From: Deltaproteobacteria bacterium
Lineage (GTDB): Bacteria; Desulfobacterota; Desulfarculia; Adiutricales; Adiutricaceae
Direction: 5' to 3'
Assembly (NCBI GenBank): GCA_031273455.1
Contig: JAISRZ010000071.1
Location: 1 to 52,065, forward strand
Length of the DNA: 52,065 nucleotides
Both the position numbers and the translations under genes were made by a program. Positions 41,305 through 50,620 of the stretch are shown piece by piece. Position 1 is the first letter of the stretch. Every line of letters begins with the position of its first letter. The notes beneath the pieces are model-generated. The model ran no database searches, was not told the DNA's origin, and worked only from the letters and a program-made list of their open reading frames with translations.

Positions 41305-41685
41305 GAAAGAAAAAAACTCCCAAAAACTAACCCCGCTAAAAGCGGCGAGGCCTTCTAGAGTGACTTTAAGGGCCCTGCCCCCTAAAGACCCCCAAATAGG
41401 GGAAATAGCCAAGCTAAGGGGGCCAGCGTCAAAAAATCTTGACCCCCCAAACATTGTCGCCAAAATGGCAAGTTGTCAATTATAAACAGAACCTGGAGTT
41501 CTGGCAAGTATCAAATTGTAGATAATCATTTAAAAACATTAATAAACTTTAATTTTTCTATTGTTTATTATAAAATTAACATATAGCCGCTTATTTCCCG
41601 TTGGTCGAACCTTGGGGTTTTTCCCCTAAGGCCCGCCAAAGGCCCAAAAACCATTTTTAAGGGGCCTTTAATTTTTAATCGTCTC

Positions 41686-41713
41686 TTGAAATACTAGGCC
41701 AACTGTGTATAAT
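41686..41713 (+). promoter_or_regulatory. Predicted promoter of tRNA-Cys 2
   Basis: TTGAAA (41686-41691), a 16-bp spacer and TATAAT (41708-41713), about 50 bases before the tRNA. The rest of the 41305-41767 gap shows no gene. Confidence 0.65.
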
Positions 41714-41767
41714 AACCATTCGCGTCAACTAAGACGTTTTACCCTATCTGGTTACCTACGCGTTTAA

Positions 41768-41843
41768 GGCGGCATAGCCAAGTGGCTAAGGCGACGGTCT
41801 GCAAAATCGTTATTCGGCGGTTCGAATCCGCCTGCCGCCTCCA
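41768..41843 (+). tRNA. tRNA-Cys (anticodon GCA), copy 2
   Basis: The acceptor stem GGCGGCA/TGCCGCC, discriminator T and encoded CCA match copy 1. The anticodon arm ACGGT-CTGCAAA-ATCGT carries GCA but differs from copy 1, and the T loop is TTCGAAT. The 76-nt gene has a one-base longer variable region. Confidence 0.94.
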
Positions 41844-41906
41844 AACCTTTTTTCTTAGATTTTTCCCCTCCCCCCAAAATAACCCTTAAAGCCTAACCCT
41901 AAACGC

Positions 41907-42683
41907 CTATGCCACCCGCGCGGCCTTAACCCAAGGGCACAGCGTCTTTTCCGTGAGGTTGGCCAGAAGGTAGAAAAAACCGCCTAAAAGCCCCATGGCT
42001 AAGATCCCGGAAAACATCCGGGGTAAATCCAAGTTCCCCCAAGCGTCCACGATAAAGTAGCCTAAGCCTAAGTCAGTGGCGAAGGATTCGGCCATAAAGA
42101 GAACCGAGACCGCCGTCCCACTGGCCAAACGCATGGCCGTGGCCACGGCTGGTAGCGAGGCTGGCCAGAGGATGTGCTGGACCAGAGCCAAACTTTTAGC
42201 CCCAGAGGACCGAGTTGCCGGCCACATGGCCAAAAAAGACTCGTAATAGCTTTTATCGAGGTTAAGGACGCTATCTCGCGTGACCACTAAGACCTGATAA
42301 CCCACGGTCACGGCCACTAAGACAATCTTCGGGGCTTCGCCTAAACCTAAGGTGACGATCAAAACGGGTAAAAAGAGAACTTTCGGGGCGGGATAAGTTA
42401 AAAAAAGTAAAGGGGATAAGTAATTGTCCAACTTTTTGCGCCAACCCATCAGCCAGCCTAAGGGGACGGCTAGGGTCAAACCTAAAAAGAAGCCCACCGT
42501 GGCCCGGTAAAAACTAGCCTTTAAGTGGCCTAAAAAACTTTTTTGGCTTAGCCGCAAACCAAAGTCCCCGATAACCGCCTCCGGGGTGGGTAAGATCCCG
42601 GGGCCGAAGATCTGGGCCAGAAGCCGCCAGACGATTAAAAAGACCAAGATAGCCACTAAAGCTCGAATCGCCTTTGGTCCCAT
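41907..42683 (-). CDS. ABC transporter permease, SsuC/TauC-type
   Basis: This 258-residue inner-membrane permease of the nitrate/sulfonate/taurine family has about six hydrophobic segments (ALVAILVFLIVWRLLAQIF at the start; LLFLTYPAPKVLFLPVLIVTLGLG in the middle). The EAA-like loop is in the second half. It is the last gene of a three-gene operon; its start directly follows the ATPase stop with no gap (42683/42684). The substrate cannot be read from sequence: relatives import aliphatic sulfonates, taurine, nitrate, cyanate or thiamine precursors. The transporter lacks an adjacent monooxygenase, so a sulfonate-desulfonation operon is not supported. Confidence 0.88.
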   Translation of the reverse strand: MGPKAIRALVAILVFLIVWRLLAQIFGPGILPTPEAVIGDFGLRLSQKSFLGHLKASFYRATVGFFLGLTLAVPLGWLMGWRKKLDNYLSPLLFLTYPAPKVLFLPVLIVTLGLGEAPKIVLVAVTVGYQVLVVTRDSVLNLDKSYYESFLAMWPATRSSGAKSLALVQHILWPASLPAVATAMRLASGTAVSVLFMAESFATDLGLGYFIVDAWGNLDLPRMFSGILAMGLLGGFFYLLANLTEKTLCPWVKAARVA

Positions 42684-43457
42684 CTAAGCCCCCCGGGCCC
42701 GATTAGGGGCCGTTTCCCAGGTGGCCATTAAAGCTAAGCGGACCTTTCTCACCAGGTCTAAAAACCCATCCGTGGCCCAAAAACTCGCGTCCTCTACGGT
42801 TCGGGAGTTCTGGAAGACGGCCACGGCTTTGGTGGGGTTCCCGCCTAAAACCACGATGACCCGGCCTAAAAAGACGGCCTCCTCCACGCTATGGGTGGCT
42901 AAGATCATAGTCAAACCAAGCTTCCGCCATAACCGGGCTAGTTGGAGGCTTAAAGTCTCTCTAGTCATAGCGTCCAAAGCCGAAAAAGGCTCATCTAACA
43001 ACAAAAGCTCCGGTTGACTGACTAAAGCCCGGCCCAAAGCCAGCCTTTGCCGCTGCCCACCCGAGAGCTCCTGGGGGTAACGGCTGGCTAAACCCTCTAA
43101 ACCCAGTTCCCTTAAGGTTTTATTAACCCTTTGAGCCGCGTCTATTGGGTCAACCTGGGCCAGCTTTAAGGGGAGGGTTAAGTTTCCTAAGACCGTTTTC
43201 CAGGGGAATAAGCCTAAGTTCTGGGAGACTAAGGAGCGGGCCTCTAGCCCGCGTTTATCCGTCCCCACAATCACTTCCCCGCCATCGTAAAGCTCTAAGC
43301 CCGCTAAAATCCGTAAAGCCGTGGTCTTCCCGCAGCCCGAGGCCCCGAGTAGGGCCATGGACTCCCCCGGGGCCAGATCCAGATCGAGCCCCTCGATAAT
43401 GGGGGTTAGCCCATAGCTTTTGGCTAGACCTCTAACCTTAACCTTGACCCCGGCCAT
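42684..43457 (-). CDS. ABC transporter ATP-binding protein, SsuB/TauB-type
   Basis: This 257-residue ATPase has Walker A GASGCGKTTALRIL (37-50), the Q-loop LVSQNLGLFPWKT, signature LSGGQRQRLALGRAL, Walker B LLLLDEPFSALDAMTR and the H-loop ILATHSVEEAVFL. The DEPFSALD...ATHSVEEA form is typical for the nitrate/sulfonate/taurine family. It lies between the solute-binding protein gene (5 bases upstream) and the permease gene (no gap), so the three are surely one transporter. All catalytic residues are present. Confidence 0.93.
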   Translation of the reverse strand: MAGVKVKVRGLAKSYGLTPIIEGLDLDLAPGESMALLGASGCGKTTALRILAGLELYDGGEVIVGTDKRGLEARSLVSQNLGLFPWKTVLGNLTLPLKLAQVDPIDAAQRVNKTLRELGLEGLASRYPQELSGGQRQRLALGRALVSQPELLLLDEPFSALDAMTRETLSLQLARLWRKLGLTMILATHSVEEAVFLGRVIVVLGGNPTKAVAVFQNSRTVEDASFWATDGFLDLVRKVRLALMATWETAPNRARGA

Positions 43458-43462
43458 TTCGC

Positions 43463-44494
43463 TTACTTAGGATCCTGATAAATGGACTCGAAAAAGGTTG
43501 GCGGCTCGCGTAAATCCCCGGGGGCCCCGGGCCTTTTCCAGACCTCGTTCCGAATCAGCCAAGCCACGTAAGAGTCAAAGAGGGCTTTATCGGGCAGTTT
43601 ATAAGGCACATTCACCGGGTTATAGGTGGGCGGCCGCCAGCCCGAGGCTAAACTCGCCGGGATCAAACCCACTTCCAGCATGTAAGCTCGAGTCTCGCCT
43701 GGGTTAGCGTTAACGTAGCTGACCGCTTGGCTTAAAGCCCGTTGAAAGGCCTTAACCACCTTCGGGCTCGCCAGATCGTCCCGTAAGGCCACGGCGGCTA
43801 AGGGCATGTCTAAATCCCGATCGTCCAGGATGACCCGGCCCCCATTCTTTTCGGCCACGCTAAGGAGGGGCTCCGGAAAGATCCCCGCTTCCAACTGGCC
43901 AGCGGCTAAGGTCTGGAGGCGTAAGGGGATCTTTCTAATGTCACGCCGATCAAAGTAATCTAAAGGGAGATTAGCCCTTTTTAAAAACACATCGGTTAAA
44001 TAATCCACAATAGTTTGCCGAGCCACGCCCAAGGTCTGGCCCTTAAGATCGGCTAAATTTTTAGCTAAAGAATCGGGTTTAGTGACTAGACCAAAGACCC
44101 GTTCTTTCGGGTCAGTGTGGGAGGTGATAGCGATGATCTTAAACGGGCGGCCTTGGGACCTTTGGACCATGGCCGAGCTAATCTCGCAAAAGTGGCCATC
44201 CAACTGGCCAGCTAAAACGGCCGAGTCCTTTTCTAGAGTGCTCTGAAAGGGCGTTAGGGTCACCAGTAGCCCTTCTTGGGCGAAATAGCCTTCCCGGACG
44301 GCTAAGCGGATTAAAATTGTGTCGGCGATGGGTAGAAGACCTAACCTAATCTTTACCTTCGGATTTAACCCAGCTGATTCTGGGGCCTTAGCCGGGTCGG
44401 CTAAGGCCCTAAAAGAGGTTAAGCCGCTAAAAAGAAGGGCGAAAACCCCTAAGACGATCGCCAGTTTAAGCCGTTTTTGCGCTCCGCGCCTCAT
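43463..44494 (-). CDS. ABC transporter substrate-binding protein, SsuA/NMT1-type
   Basis: This 343-residue exported protein has a signal peptide (KRLKLAIVLGVFALLFSGLTSFRALA). The mature part is a periplasmic-binding-protein fold of the NMT1/SsuA group (KIRLGLLPIADTILIRLAVREGYFAQEGL; LAGQLDGHFCEISSAM; LKGQTLGVARQTIVDYLTDVFL; LAAGQLEAGIFPEPLL). No lipobox Cys is seen, so it is periplasmic or anchored by its signal segment. It is the first gene of the transporter operon and starts 13 bases after rsmB, so it may be co-transcribed with it. Ligand unknown; the group binds sulfonates, nitrate, pyrimidines or aromatic acids. Confidence 0.85.
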   Translation of the reverse strand: MRRGAQKRLKLAIVLGVFALLFSGLTSFRALADPAKAPESAGLNPKVKIRLGLLPIADTILIRLAVREGYFAQEGLLVTLTPFQSTLEKDSAVLAGQLDGHFCEISSAMVQRSQGRPFKIIAITSHTDPKERVFGLVTKPDSLAKNLADLKGQTLGVARQTIVDYLTDVFLKRANLPLDYFDRRDIRKIPLRLQTLAAGQLEAGIFPEPLLSVAEKNGGRVILDDRDLDMPLAAVALRDDLASPKVVKAFQRALSQAVSYVNANPGETRAYMLEVGLIPASLASGWRPPTYNPVNVPYKLPDKALFDSYVAWLIRNEVWKRPGAPGDLREPPTFFESIYQDPK

Positions 44495-44507
44495 AACTAA
44501 ACCCTCT

Positions 44508-45899
44508 TTAAGCCAGACGGGTTAAAAGCCCGTAAAAAAACCCGTCCGTCATATCCCGCTGGGGCCAGAGCCTTAGTTGGCCGACCCCGACCTCTAACCC
44601 GGCGAGAGCCGGTGGCGTTGGGTCGGTTAAAGGCCCAAAGTTAGGGGTGTTTTTTAAAAACCACTCCATAACTTTCGGCCCTTCGGCCTCGGTCACCGAG
44701 CAGACCGAGTAAATTAACCGGCCCCCCGGGGCCACCAACTTGGCCGCCGCTTGTAAAATCCGCCCTTGGCTGGCGGCTAAGGGGCCCAGCCCACTTAAGG
44801 TTTTCCGCCACTTAATGTCCGGTCGCCGCCGAATGACCCCCAACCCCGAGCAGGGAGCGTCCACGATGACCAGATCGAAAAGAGCCGCCGCCTCTAAATC
44901 CGCCGCCCCCGGCCCCTGGTTAAGGGCCGCTAGAGCCACCGACTCAATCCGACCTTGAACGACGTTAATACCTTGGCCCGCCTTTTGTCTTTTAGCCTCA
45001 GTTAAAAGGTGGCCTAAGCGGCTCTCTTGCGGGTCCAGGGCCACCAATTGGGTTTCCGCGGCCAGGCTAGAGGCTAAAGCTAAGGTTTTCCCGCCTAAGC
45101 CGGCGCAAGCGTCCAAGACTCTCTTAGGTTGACCGACTAAAAGCCCTAAGATCTGGGAGGCCTCGTCTTGGATGGCGAAATGGCCTTCCGCGTACCCGGG
45201 CCAATTTTCCGGGTTCCCGGGCCACTTTAAAGGTCTTAGCCCCCAAGGGGAATACTTCGTCTCCTTCGTGGCGAAAGGGAGGTTAGCCGCAAGCTCCCGC
45301 CGGCTGATAAGTTTTGGGTTAACTCTAAGGGTCGGCGGGGTCAGCTGGTTATTGGCCACCAGCAAACTTCTAGTTTCCCGTAACCCTAGCTGACTGACGA
45401 AGAGATCGACTAACCACCGCGGATGGCTATAGAAGACGGCTAAGCGGTCCAGCGGAGCGGTGTCCCGGCCATCGACCTCGGCGATAAAACCCTCTTTAGC
45501 CTTCTCCCTGGCGAACCCTCTTAAAATGGCGTTAATGAGCCCCTTAAGCCCAGGGGATTGGTCGCTGGCTAATTTAACGGTCTCGTAAACGATGGCGTGG
45601 TCGCCTAAGCGGTTAAAAAAAAGGAACTGGGCCAAGCCCAAGCGGAGGATAGCCATTAAGGCCGAGCTGGCCCCGCCTTTTTTCAGCTTCCCTTTAATTA
45701 AAAAGTCCAACCTCGCTTGATGTCTTAAAACGGCGTAAACCAAAGCCCGAGCTAAAGCCAGATTTTCCCCGGTTAAGAGAGCGGTTCTTTTAGTTAAGGA
45801 ATTTTCCAGCCAGGCCCCTTGGGCCACATCCTCTAAGACTTCTAAGGCCGCCCGCCTCGGATCGTTAGTCAACGCGCGTATCTGGGTCAAGGAACTCAC
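44508..45899 (-). CDS. rsmB: 16S rRNA (cytosine-967-C5)-methyltransferase RsmB
   Basis: RsmB methylates C967 in 16S rRNA helix 31. The 463-residue protein has the NusB-like N-terminal RNA-binding domain (RRAALEVLEDVAQGAWLENSL to about 135) and a C-terminal Rossmann methyltransferase. SAM motif I is VLDACAGLGGKTLALA, motif IV is LVIVDAPCSGLGVIRRRPDIKW with one conserved Cys, and the catalytic Cys is in LIYSVCSVTEAEG. Length and domain order are normal for RsmB. ATG 45899. The ABC transporter operon follows after 13 bases, likely incidental co-transcription. Confidence 0.93.
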   Translation of the reverse strand: MSSLTQIRALTNDPRRAALEVLEDVAQGAWLENSLTKRTALLTGENLALARALVYAVLRHQARLDFLIKGKLKKGGASSALMAILRLGLAQFLFFNRLGDHAIVYETVKLASDQSPGLKGLINAILRGFAREKAKEGFIAEVDGRDTAPLDRLAVFYSHPRWLVDLFVSQLGLRETRSLLVANNQLTPPTLRVNPKLISRRELAANLPFATKETKYSPWGLRPLKWPGNPENWPGYAEGHFAIQDEASQILGLLVGQPKRVLDACAGLGGKTLALASSLAAETQLVALDPQESRLGHLLTEAKRQKAGQGINVVQGRIESVALAALNQGPGAADLEAAALFDLVIVDAPCSGLGVIRRRPDIKWRKTLSGLGPLAASQGRILQAAAKLVAPGGRLIYSVCSVTEAEGPKVMEWFLKNTPNFGPLTDPTPPALAGLEVGVGQLRLWPQRDMTDGFFYGLLTRLA

Positions 45900-46228
45900 T
45901 TATTTTGGGGCTTAAGGCTAGCTAGAGACTTAAACCTTGTGGATAGCCCGTTAAGCGACTCTCGGAAAAAAACGGGTTTTTTTAAAATAAAATTTAACTT
46001 TTCCGCGGGATTGCCGATGAGTATGTCAAAGGCCGACCTTTCCTAATCCTTGCCCCAAAGGAAAAGAAAGACCGGGCCAACCTGATGATGACGTCGTCAA
46101 CCACGTTTTGTCGCTTCGCGTCTAAAACCAATTAAACTGCCCTTTATCTTCGCCTTTAAGCTTAGAGATGGGGAAAGCGGCTTTAGACCTAACGTCCGCG
46201 ACGCTGACTTTTTTTTGGAGGGAAGCCT
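45900..46228. other. Divergent intergenic region, no gene
   Basis: It separates rsmB (minus) and the MerR-type gene (plus). A TGATGACGTCGTCAACC dyad-like stretch at about 46084-46100 is the only notable element; promoters could not be assigned. Confidence 0.45.
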
Positions 46229-46585
46229 ATGGCGCAAATCCCAAGCCTCGATAAGATTGGCCTTAACATTGACCAGGTCTCGCAGATGACTGGGGTCAAG
46301 AAGACCACTCTCCGGTACTGGGAGAAAGAATTCTCCGACTACCTGAAACCGGAGCGAACCGACACCAAGCGACGCCAGTACTCCTTAGAGGAGGTGGAAA
46401 AGGTCGCCACGCTGAGGCAACTGATCGAGGAAGAAAAGTACAAATCCGCCGGGGTGCGCCTTAAGCTGGGGCTGGTCCCAGTCACGCCCCGGCCCTTGGA
46501 ATCCCCCGCTCCAGCCCAGCCAGCCCCAGAAGCCGCCGCCTATGAGGCGCCCAGAGGCTTTAGCGAGGCCCCACCTGACGGGTAG
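46229..46585 (+). CDS. Short MerR-family DNA-binding protein
   Basis: This 118-residue protein has an N-terminal winged-helix HTH of the MerR type (IDQVSQMTGVKKTTLRYWEKEFSDYLKPERTDTKRRQYSLEEVEKVATLRQLIEEEKY, 14-71). No effector or dimerisation coiled coil of normal length follows, only a Pro/Ala-rich tail (PRPLESPAPAQPAPEAAAYEAP). Such short MerR proteins are common in deltaproteobacteria and may act in stress or cell-cycle control, but the target is unknown. A GGAGGGAAG ribosome site precedes ATG 46229, and a strong terminator ends the transcript, so it is monocistronic. Confidence 0.85.
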   Translation: MAQIPSLDKIGLNIDQVSQMTGVKKTTLRYWEKEFSDYLKPERTDTKRRQYSLEEVEKVATLRQLIEEEKYKSAGVRLKLGLVPVTPRPLESPAPAQPAPEAAAYEAPRGFSEAPPDG

Positions 46586-46643
46586 GTGAATAAAACCGCC
46601 AGGGATGGCGTGTAACCCGCGCCAAGGATGGCCCAAAGAAAAA

Positions 46644-46682
46644 AGAGGAACGGAAACGACTCGCCCGTTCCTCTTTTTTTTT
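46644..46682 (+). terminator. Intrinsic terminator of the MerR-type gene
   Basis: A perfect 10-bp stem AGAGGAACGG/CCGTTCCTCT with an 11-base loop is followed by nine T. Confidence 0.95.
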
Positions 46683-47243
46683 TCCGTAAACAACCTCTAG
46701 CCTTAGCTAATTAAGGAGCGAAGTCCTCCCGTAAAGCGTGGCGAAAATTTACCCTCTTTAGCCCCAGATGTCAAACCGCTTTCGACTAAGCCCTAAGCCA
46801 CCTTAGACCCTAAACCTCAACCGAGCTGGCCCTAAACCTAATGCCCTAGGCCCCCTTTAAGCCGCTAGGACTCGTGAACCCGCCTTTTAACCGCCGCGGG
46901 TTAGCCCTTAAGGCCTTGGCCCTAAGATATTTATTTTTACGCCGTTGGCCCTAACGACCCTTAGATAGTTAGTTTTAATCTTGACGGCGACGGTTAAATA
47001 AGGTAAAATTCAATATATTGAGGCAGATAAAATATGATTTTAAATTAAATAATTTGAATCATTAGTACATAAATTTTATTGTTTTAGTAAATTTTCTTTT
47101 ATAATCTCTTATATATTCGCCTTTAGTCTATTGTCATCTGGCCCCTCTGGCCTTTAAGGGAATAACCTTTTTCGGGTTAGGGGTTACCCGAGGGGGCCGA
47201 GCGGTCTTTTTTTGGCCTATATTTTTTTTACTGGAGCTGGTCC
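46683..47243. other. Intergenic region without a gene
   Basis: A C-rich stretch with repeated CCCTAA/CCTAAG words (about 46780-46960) is followed by AT-rich sequence before the Sel1 gene. No RNA family or promoter could be firmly assigned. Confidence 0.5.
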
Positions 47244-48845
47244 ATGAAAAAGGCGGTCATCATCAGTTTAGTGGTCATCGCCGCCGCTATCTTTGGTTGG
47301 CGTTTTTGGGGGAACTCCAAGGACCAGGAACTAGCGGCGGATCACTTAAAGGTCCAAGCCGCCACCCTTAATAACCTGGAAAAAAAAGCCCGCTCCGGGG
47401 ACGCGAGGTCCCAACTGCGCTTAGGGGAGATTTATTTATCCGGTCAAGACGGCCTACCGCCGGATCCGACCTTAGCCTGGCGCTGGTTAACCCCGGCGGC
47501 CAAAGAGGGTTTACCCCATGCCCAATACCTTCTGGGCCAACTTTACCAACGCGGGGAGGGGACGGACAAAAACCCCCTTGAAGCCGCCAACTGGTTTCGC
47601 TTAGCCGCGGACCAGGGCGACCGCGAGGCCCAGTTTGAGTTGGGTTTAGCTTATTACTATGGCGAGGGTTTGGCCCAAGACAAAAACCAGGCCTTAAAGT
47701 GGATCCGCTCAGCCGCGGTCCAAGGGTTAACCAAAGCCCAAGTCTATGTGGGCGGGTTTTACGATGAGGGCGAGATCGTCCCTTTGGATAAAGGCGAGGC
47801 CGTTAAATGGTATCGCTTAGCCTCGGAGTCGGGCGACCCCATTGGGGAATTGAACCTCGGCTTAGCCTTCGCCCAAGGGGAAGGCGTCCCCGTGGACAAA
47901 ACCGAGGCCGCTAGCTTATTTCGACAAAGCGCCGATAAAGGTAACCCTATCGCCCAAAACTACTTAGGGAACGCTCTTATGGAAGGGATGGGGGTGAAGG
48001 TCGATAAAAAAGAGGCCGTGAAGTGGTACGTTTTGGCCGCTGACCAGCATTTGCCCGAGGCCCAGTACAACCTGGGGTTAGCCTTAGCCACCGGTCAAGG
48101 GGTGGCCCCGGACCCGGAGGCGGCTTTTAAGTGGTTTCAGGCGGCGGCCCATGGCGGAAACCTCCAAGCCCAAAGGCTGGCCGCCGAGGCTTACCTGACC
48201 GGTAAGGGCGTTAAGATGGATAAAGACGAGGCCATTAGATGGTATCGTCTCGCGGCCACCCGGGGGGATCCGGACTCGATTTTTCACCTCGGCTTAGCCT
48301 ATGACTTAGGCGAGGGGGCCCCCCAAGACAAAGCCGAGGCCGCTAAATGGTACAAAATCGCCGCCGAGCTGGGGGATCCGGACGCCCAGTTTTGCTATGG
48401 GGTTTTATTGGAGGCCGGCGAAGGGGTCCCCAAAGACCCGAAAGAGGCTTTGAAGTGGTTTAAGCTGGCCGCGGAAAAAGGCAACGTGGACGCCCAAACC
48501 ATCGTGGCCGAGGCTTATAGCTTAGGTCAGGGCGTGGCCGTGGATAAGATGGAGGCTTTCGCTTGGTATCGGTTAGCGGCTAACGGCGGGGATCTAAACG
48601 CCATTCGGCGTTTAGGCCAAGCTTATGAGTTAGGGGAAGGGCCCAAAGAGGATAAGGTTGAGGCCGTTAAGTGGTATAAAAAAGCCGCGGACCAAGGGGA
48701 CGCGGAGGCCCAGTTGGCTTTAGGCTTACTCCTGTCCAACGGGCAAGGGGTAGCCAAGGATCTAACGGAAGCCCGGAAATGGTTGCGTTTGGCCGCTGAC
48801 CAAGGGTTAGAAAAGGCCCAAGACATTTTAACCCAAATGCCCTAA
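47244..48845 (+). CDS. Membrane-anchored Sel1-like repeat protein
   Basis: This 533-residue protein has an N-terminal membrane anchor or uncleaved signal (KKAVIISLVVIAAAIFGWRFWG). From about residue 52 it is made of roughly thirteen Sel1-like repeats (AxxWYRLAADQGDxxAQxxLGxxYxxGxGVxxDxxEA). Sel1 repeats form an alpha-solenoid for protein binding; here the bulk is probably periplasmic. GGAGCTGG gives a ribosome site before ATG 47244. It is convergent with ispDF. Comparison with the Sel1 gene at 5486-7939, which lacks such an N-terminus, supports a truncated start there. Binding partner unknown. Confidence 0.9.
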   Translation: MKKAVIISLVVIAAAIFGWRFWGNSKDQELAADHLKVQAATLNNLEKKARSGDARSQLRLGEIYLSGQDGLPPDPTLAWRWLTPAAKEGLPHAQYLLGQLYQRGEGTDKNPLEAANWFRLAADQGDREAQFELGLAYYYGEGLAQDKNQALKWIRSAAVQGLTKAQVYVGGFYDEGEIVPLDKGEAVKWYRLASESGDPIGELNLGLAFAQGEGVPVDKTEAASLFRQSADKGNPIAQNYLGNALMEGMGVKVDKKEAVKWYVLAADQHLPEAQYNLGLALATGQGVAPDPEAAFKWFQAAAHGGNLQAQRLAAEAYLTGKGVKMDKDEAIRWYRLAATRGDPDSIFHLGLAYDLGEGAPQDKAEAAKWYKIAAELGDPDAQFCYGVLLEAGEGVPKDPKEALKWFKLAAEKGNVDAQTIVAEAYSLGQGVAVDKMEAFAWYRLAANGGDLNAIRRLGQAYELGEGPKEDKVEAVKWYKKAADQGDAEAQLALGLLLSNGQGVAKDLTEARKWLRLAADQGLEKAQDILTQMP

Positions 48846-48865
48846 AGAGCCCGATTTTTAAGGCT

Positions 48866-50125
48866 TTAAGCCTTAGATACGCTCTTTAGCAAAACTAGAG
48901 CCGAGGCGGCCAAGCCCTCGCCGCGACCGGTGAAACCCATTTTCTCGGTGGTGGTGGCTTTAACGTTTATCAGACCTGGCTGGACCTTTAAAGCCTTGGC
49001 CAAAGCCTTAACCATGGCCGCCCGATACTTAGTTAGCCGGGGTTTTTCCCCAATCAAGGTTAGATCGGCGTTCACTAGCTTATACCCGGCCTCTTGGACC
49101 ATTAGGGAAGTCTTAGCCAAAAGCGTGGCCCCTTTGGCCCCGCGAAAGGCCTCCTCGGTATCTGGAAACTTTTCCCCAATATCCCCTAAGCCCGCGGCCC
49201 CCAGTAAAGCGTCGATTAAAGCGTGGGCTAAAACGTCCGCGTCCGAGTGACCGTCTAAACCTGGATAATCGGGTATGAAAATCCCGCCTAACCACAAAGG
49301 CCTTTCCGAGTTAAACCGATGAAAATCCCAACCCTCGCCCACCTTTAAACCGCAACCGCTCGGCTTAACGATCTGACCGCCGGGGGGCCTCTGGCCCGCC
49401 GGCGAAAAGCTCTGGGCCAGGGACTCGGCCAAAGCCAGATCTTGGGGGGTCGTGATTTTAATATTCCGCTCCGAGCCCGGAACCACGAAGACCTTAGCCC
49501 CTACTAGCCTTTCCACCAAGATCGCCTCGTCGGTGGCCATTTCCGGGTCTTCTAGGCCCAAAGTTAGAGCCTTTTCCAAGATCTCCCGGGTAAACCCTTG
49601 GGGCGTTTGGGCCCGCCAGACCCCCCGACGATCCACGGTCTTAATAATAGACCCATCATGGGCGACCGACTTTAAAGTGTCTAGGGCCGGGGCGGCTAAG
49701 ATGGCCGCCCCCTTGGCCTCGACCATTTGAATGACCTCGTCGATCTCGTTGACGGTGACTAAGGGCCTGGCCCCATCGTGGATCAGACAAATTTTGGAGT
49801 TAGGGTCCGTGGCCTTAAAACCTCTAGCCACCGACTGGATCCGATAAAGCCCGCCCGGAACTATCTTTAAGGGAAAATCCAGTTGAACGGTGGCGCGAAA
49901 CAACTCTTCTTTCTTGGCCGGAACGACTAAGACAATTTCCAAAACTTGCGGGTGGCGAGCGAAGGCCTCCAAAGCCCACACGACCACGGGTTTTCCGGCT
50001 AAAAGCTCCAAGGTCTTAGGCCTTGAGCCGCCAAAGCGCGTCCCCGATCCAGCGGCCACCACCACCGCCGCCACTTGGGTTGACAGGTAATTTTTGGGGA
50101 AACCTAGGGGATCGTCTGGGGCCAT
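48866..50125 (-). CDS. ispDF: Bifunctional IspD/IspF (MEP isoprenoid pathway)
   Basis: This 419-residue fusion catalyses two non-consecutive MEP-pathway steps. The N-terminal IspD (about 17-245) forms CDP-methylerythritol from MEP and CTP: VAAVVVAAGSGTRFGGSRPKTLELLAGKPV holds the nucleotide loop and Lys, and IHDGARPLV is also conserved. The C-terminal IspF (about 260-415) makes the cyclic diphosphate: metal ligands in GWDFHRF and the HSDADVLAHALIDALLGA signature, GDIGEKFPDTEEAFRGA, and the nucleotide-binding TTTEKMGFTGRGEG. All catalytic residues are present. The fusion form is known from alpha-, epsilon- and deltaproteobacteria. The gene follows RNase P RNA and the RNase HI gene on the same strand. 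Confidence 0.95.
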   Translation of the reverse strand: MAPDDPLGFPKNYLSTQVAAVVVAAGSGTRFGGSRPKTLELLAGKPVVVWALEAFARHPQVLEIVLVVPAKKEELFRATVQLDFPLKIVPGGLYRIQSVARGFKATDPNSKICLIHDGARPLVTVNEIDEVIQMVEAKGAAILAAPALDTLKSVAHDGSIIKTVDRRGVWRAQTPQGFTREILEKALTLGLEDPEMATDEAILVERLVGAKVFVVPGSERNIKITTPQDLALAESLAQSFSPAGQRPPGGQIVKPSGCGLKVGEGWDFHRFNSERPLWLGGIFIPDYPGLDGHSDADVLAHALIDALLGAAGLGDIGEKFPDTEEAFRGAKGATLLAKTSLMVQEAGYKLVNADLTLIGEKPRLTKYRAAMVKALAKALKVQPGLINVKATTTEKMGFTGRGEGLAASALVLLKSVSKA

Positions 50126-50220
50126 GAAAACCTTATTCTTTCAGCCTAACCGGGCTTATATGGGGCTAAATAAAGGGGAGCCGGTCAATCCCCTAGGGGA
50201 CTGACCGGCCTTTACAAGTT

Positions 50221-50613
50221 AAACTGGCCACCTATAAGCCGGGTTCTGTGGGTTCTTAACCACCCTAGGAGTTAGAACCCTAGCGATCATTCCTCTAGCC
50301 GCTAAGTTACCCTAGCGGTCCAGCGACCAACCCGAAGACTAGGACGGGCCGCCCTACGCGTCTTCCTATTCGGTCTTGCTCCCGACGGGGCTTGCCTGGC
50401 CCGACTGGTCGCCCACTCGGCCGGTGAGCTCTTACCTCACCCTTTCACCCTTACCGAAGGGAATCCCTTCGGCGGTCTCCTTTCTGTTGCGCTTGCCCGA
50501 AGTCGCCTCCGCTGGGCGTTACCCAGCGCCGCGCCCTATGGAGCCCGGACTTTCCTCCGAAACTAGATGGGTTACCCCCCTATTCCGGCGATCGCCTGGT
50601 CAGCCAGTTCCCC
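50221..50613 (-). ncRNA. rnpB: RNase P RNA, class A
   Basis: The catalytic RNA of RNase P, which matures tRNA and tmRNA 5' ends. On the minus strand the 5' part reads CTGACCAGGCGATCGCC and GAGGAAAGTCCGGGCTCC, then ATAGGGCG. The middle has AGGGTGAAAGGGTGAGGTAAG, and the 3' part ACAGAACCCGGCTTATAGG. The P1 stem is AACTGGC (complement of 50603-50609) with GCCAGTT (complement of 50222-50228). Conserved regions CR I to CR V appear present. Ends are accurate to a few bases. Confidence 0.95.
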
Positions 50614-50620
50614 TTCTCCC

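Noticed and set aside
41768..41843. Selenocysteine tRNA
   Set aside because: The anticodon is GCA and the acceptor and T stems have normal lengths.
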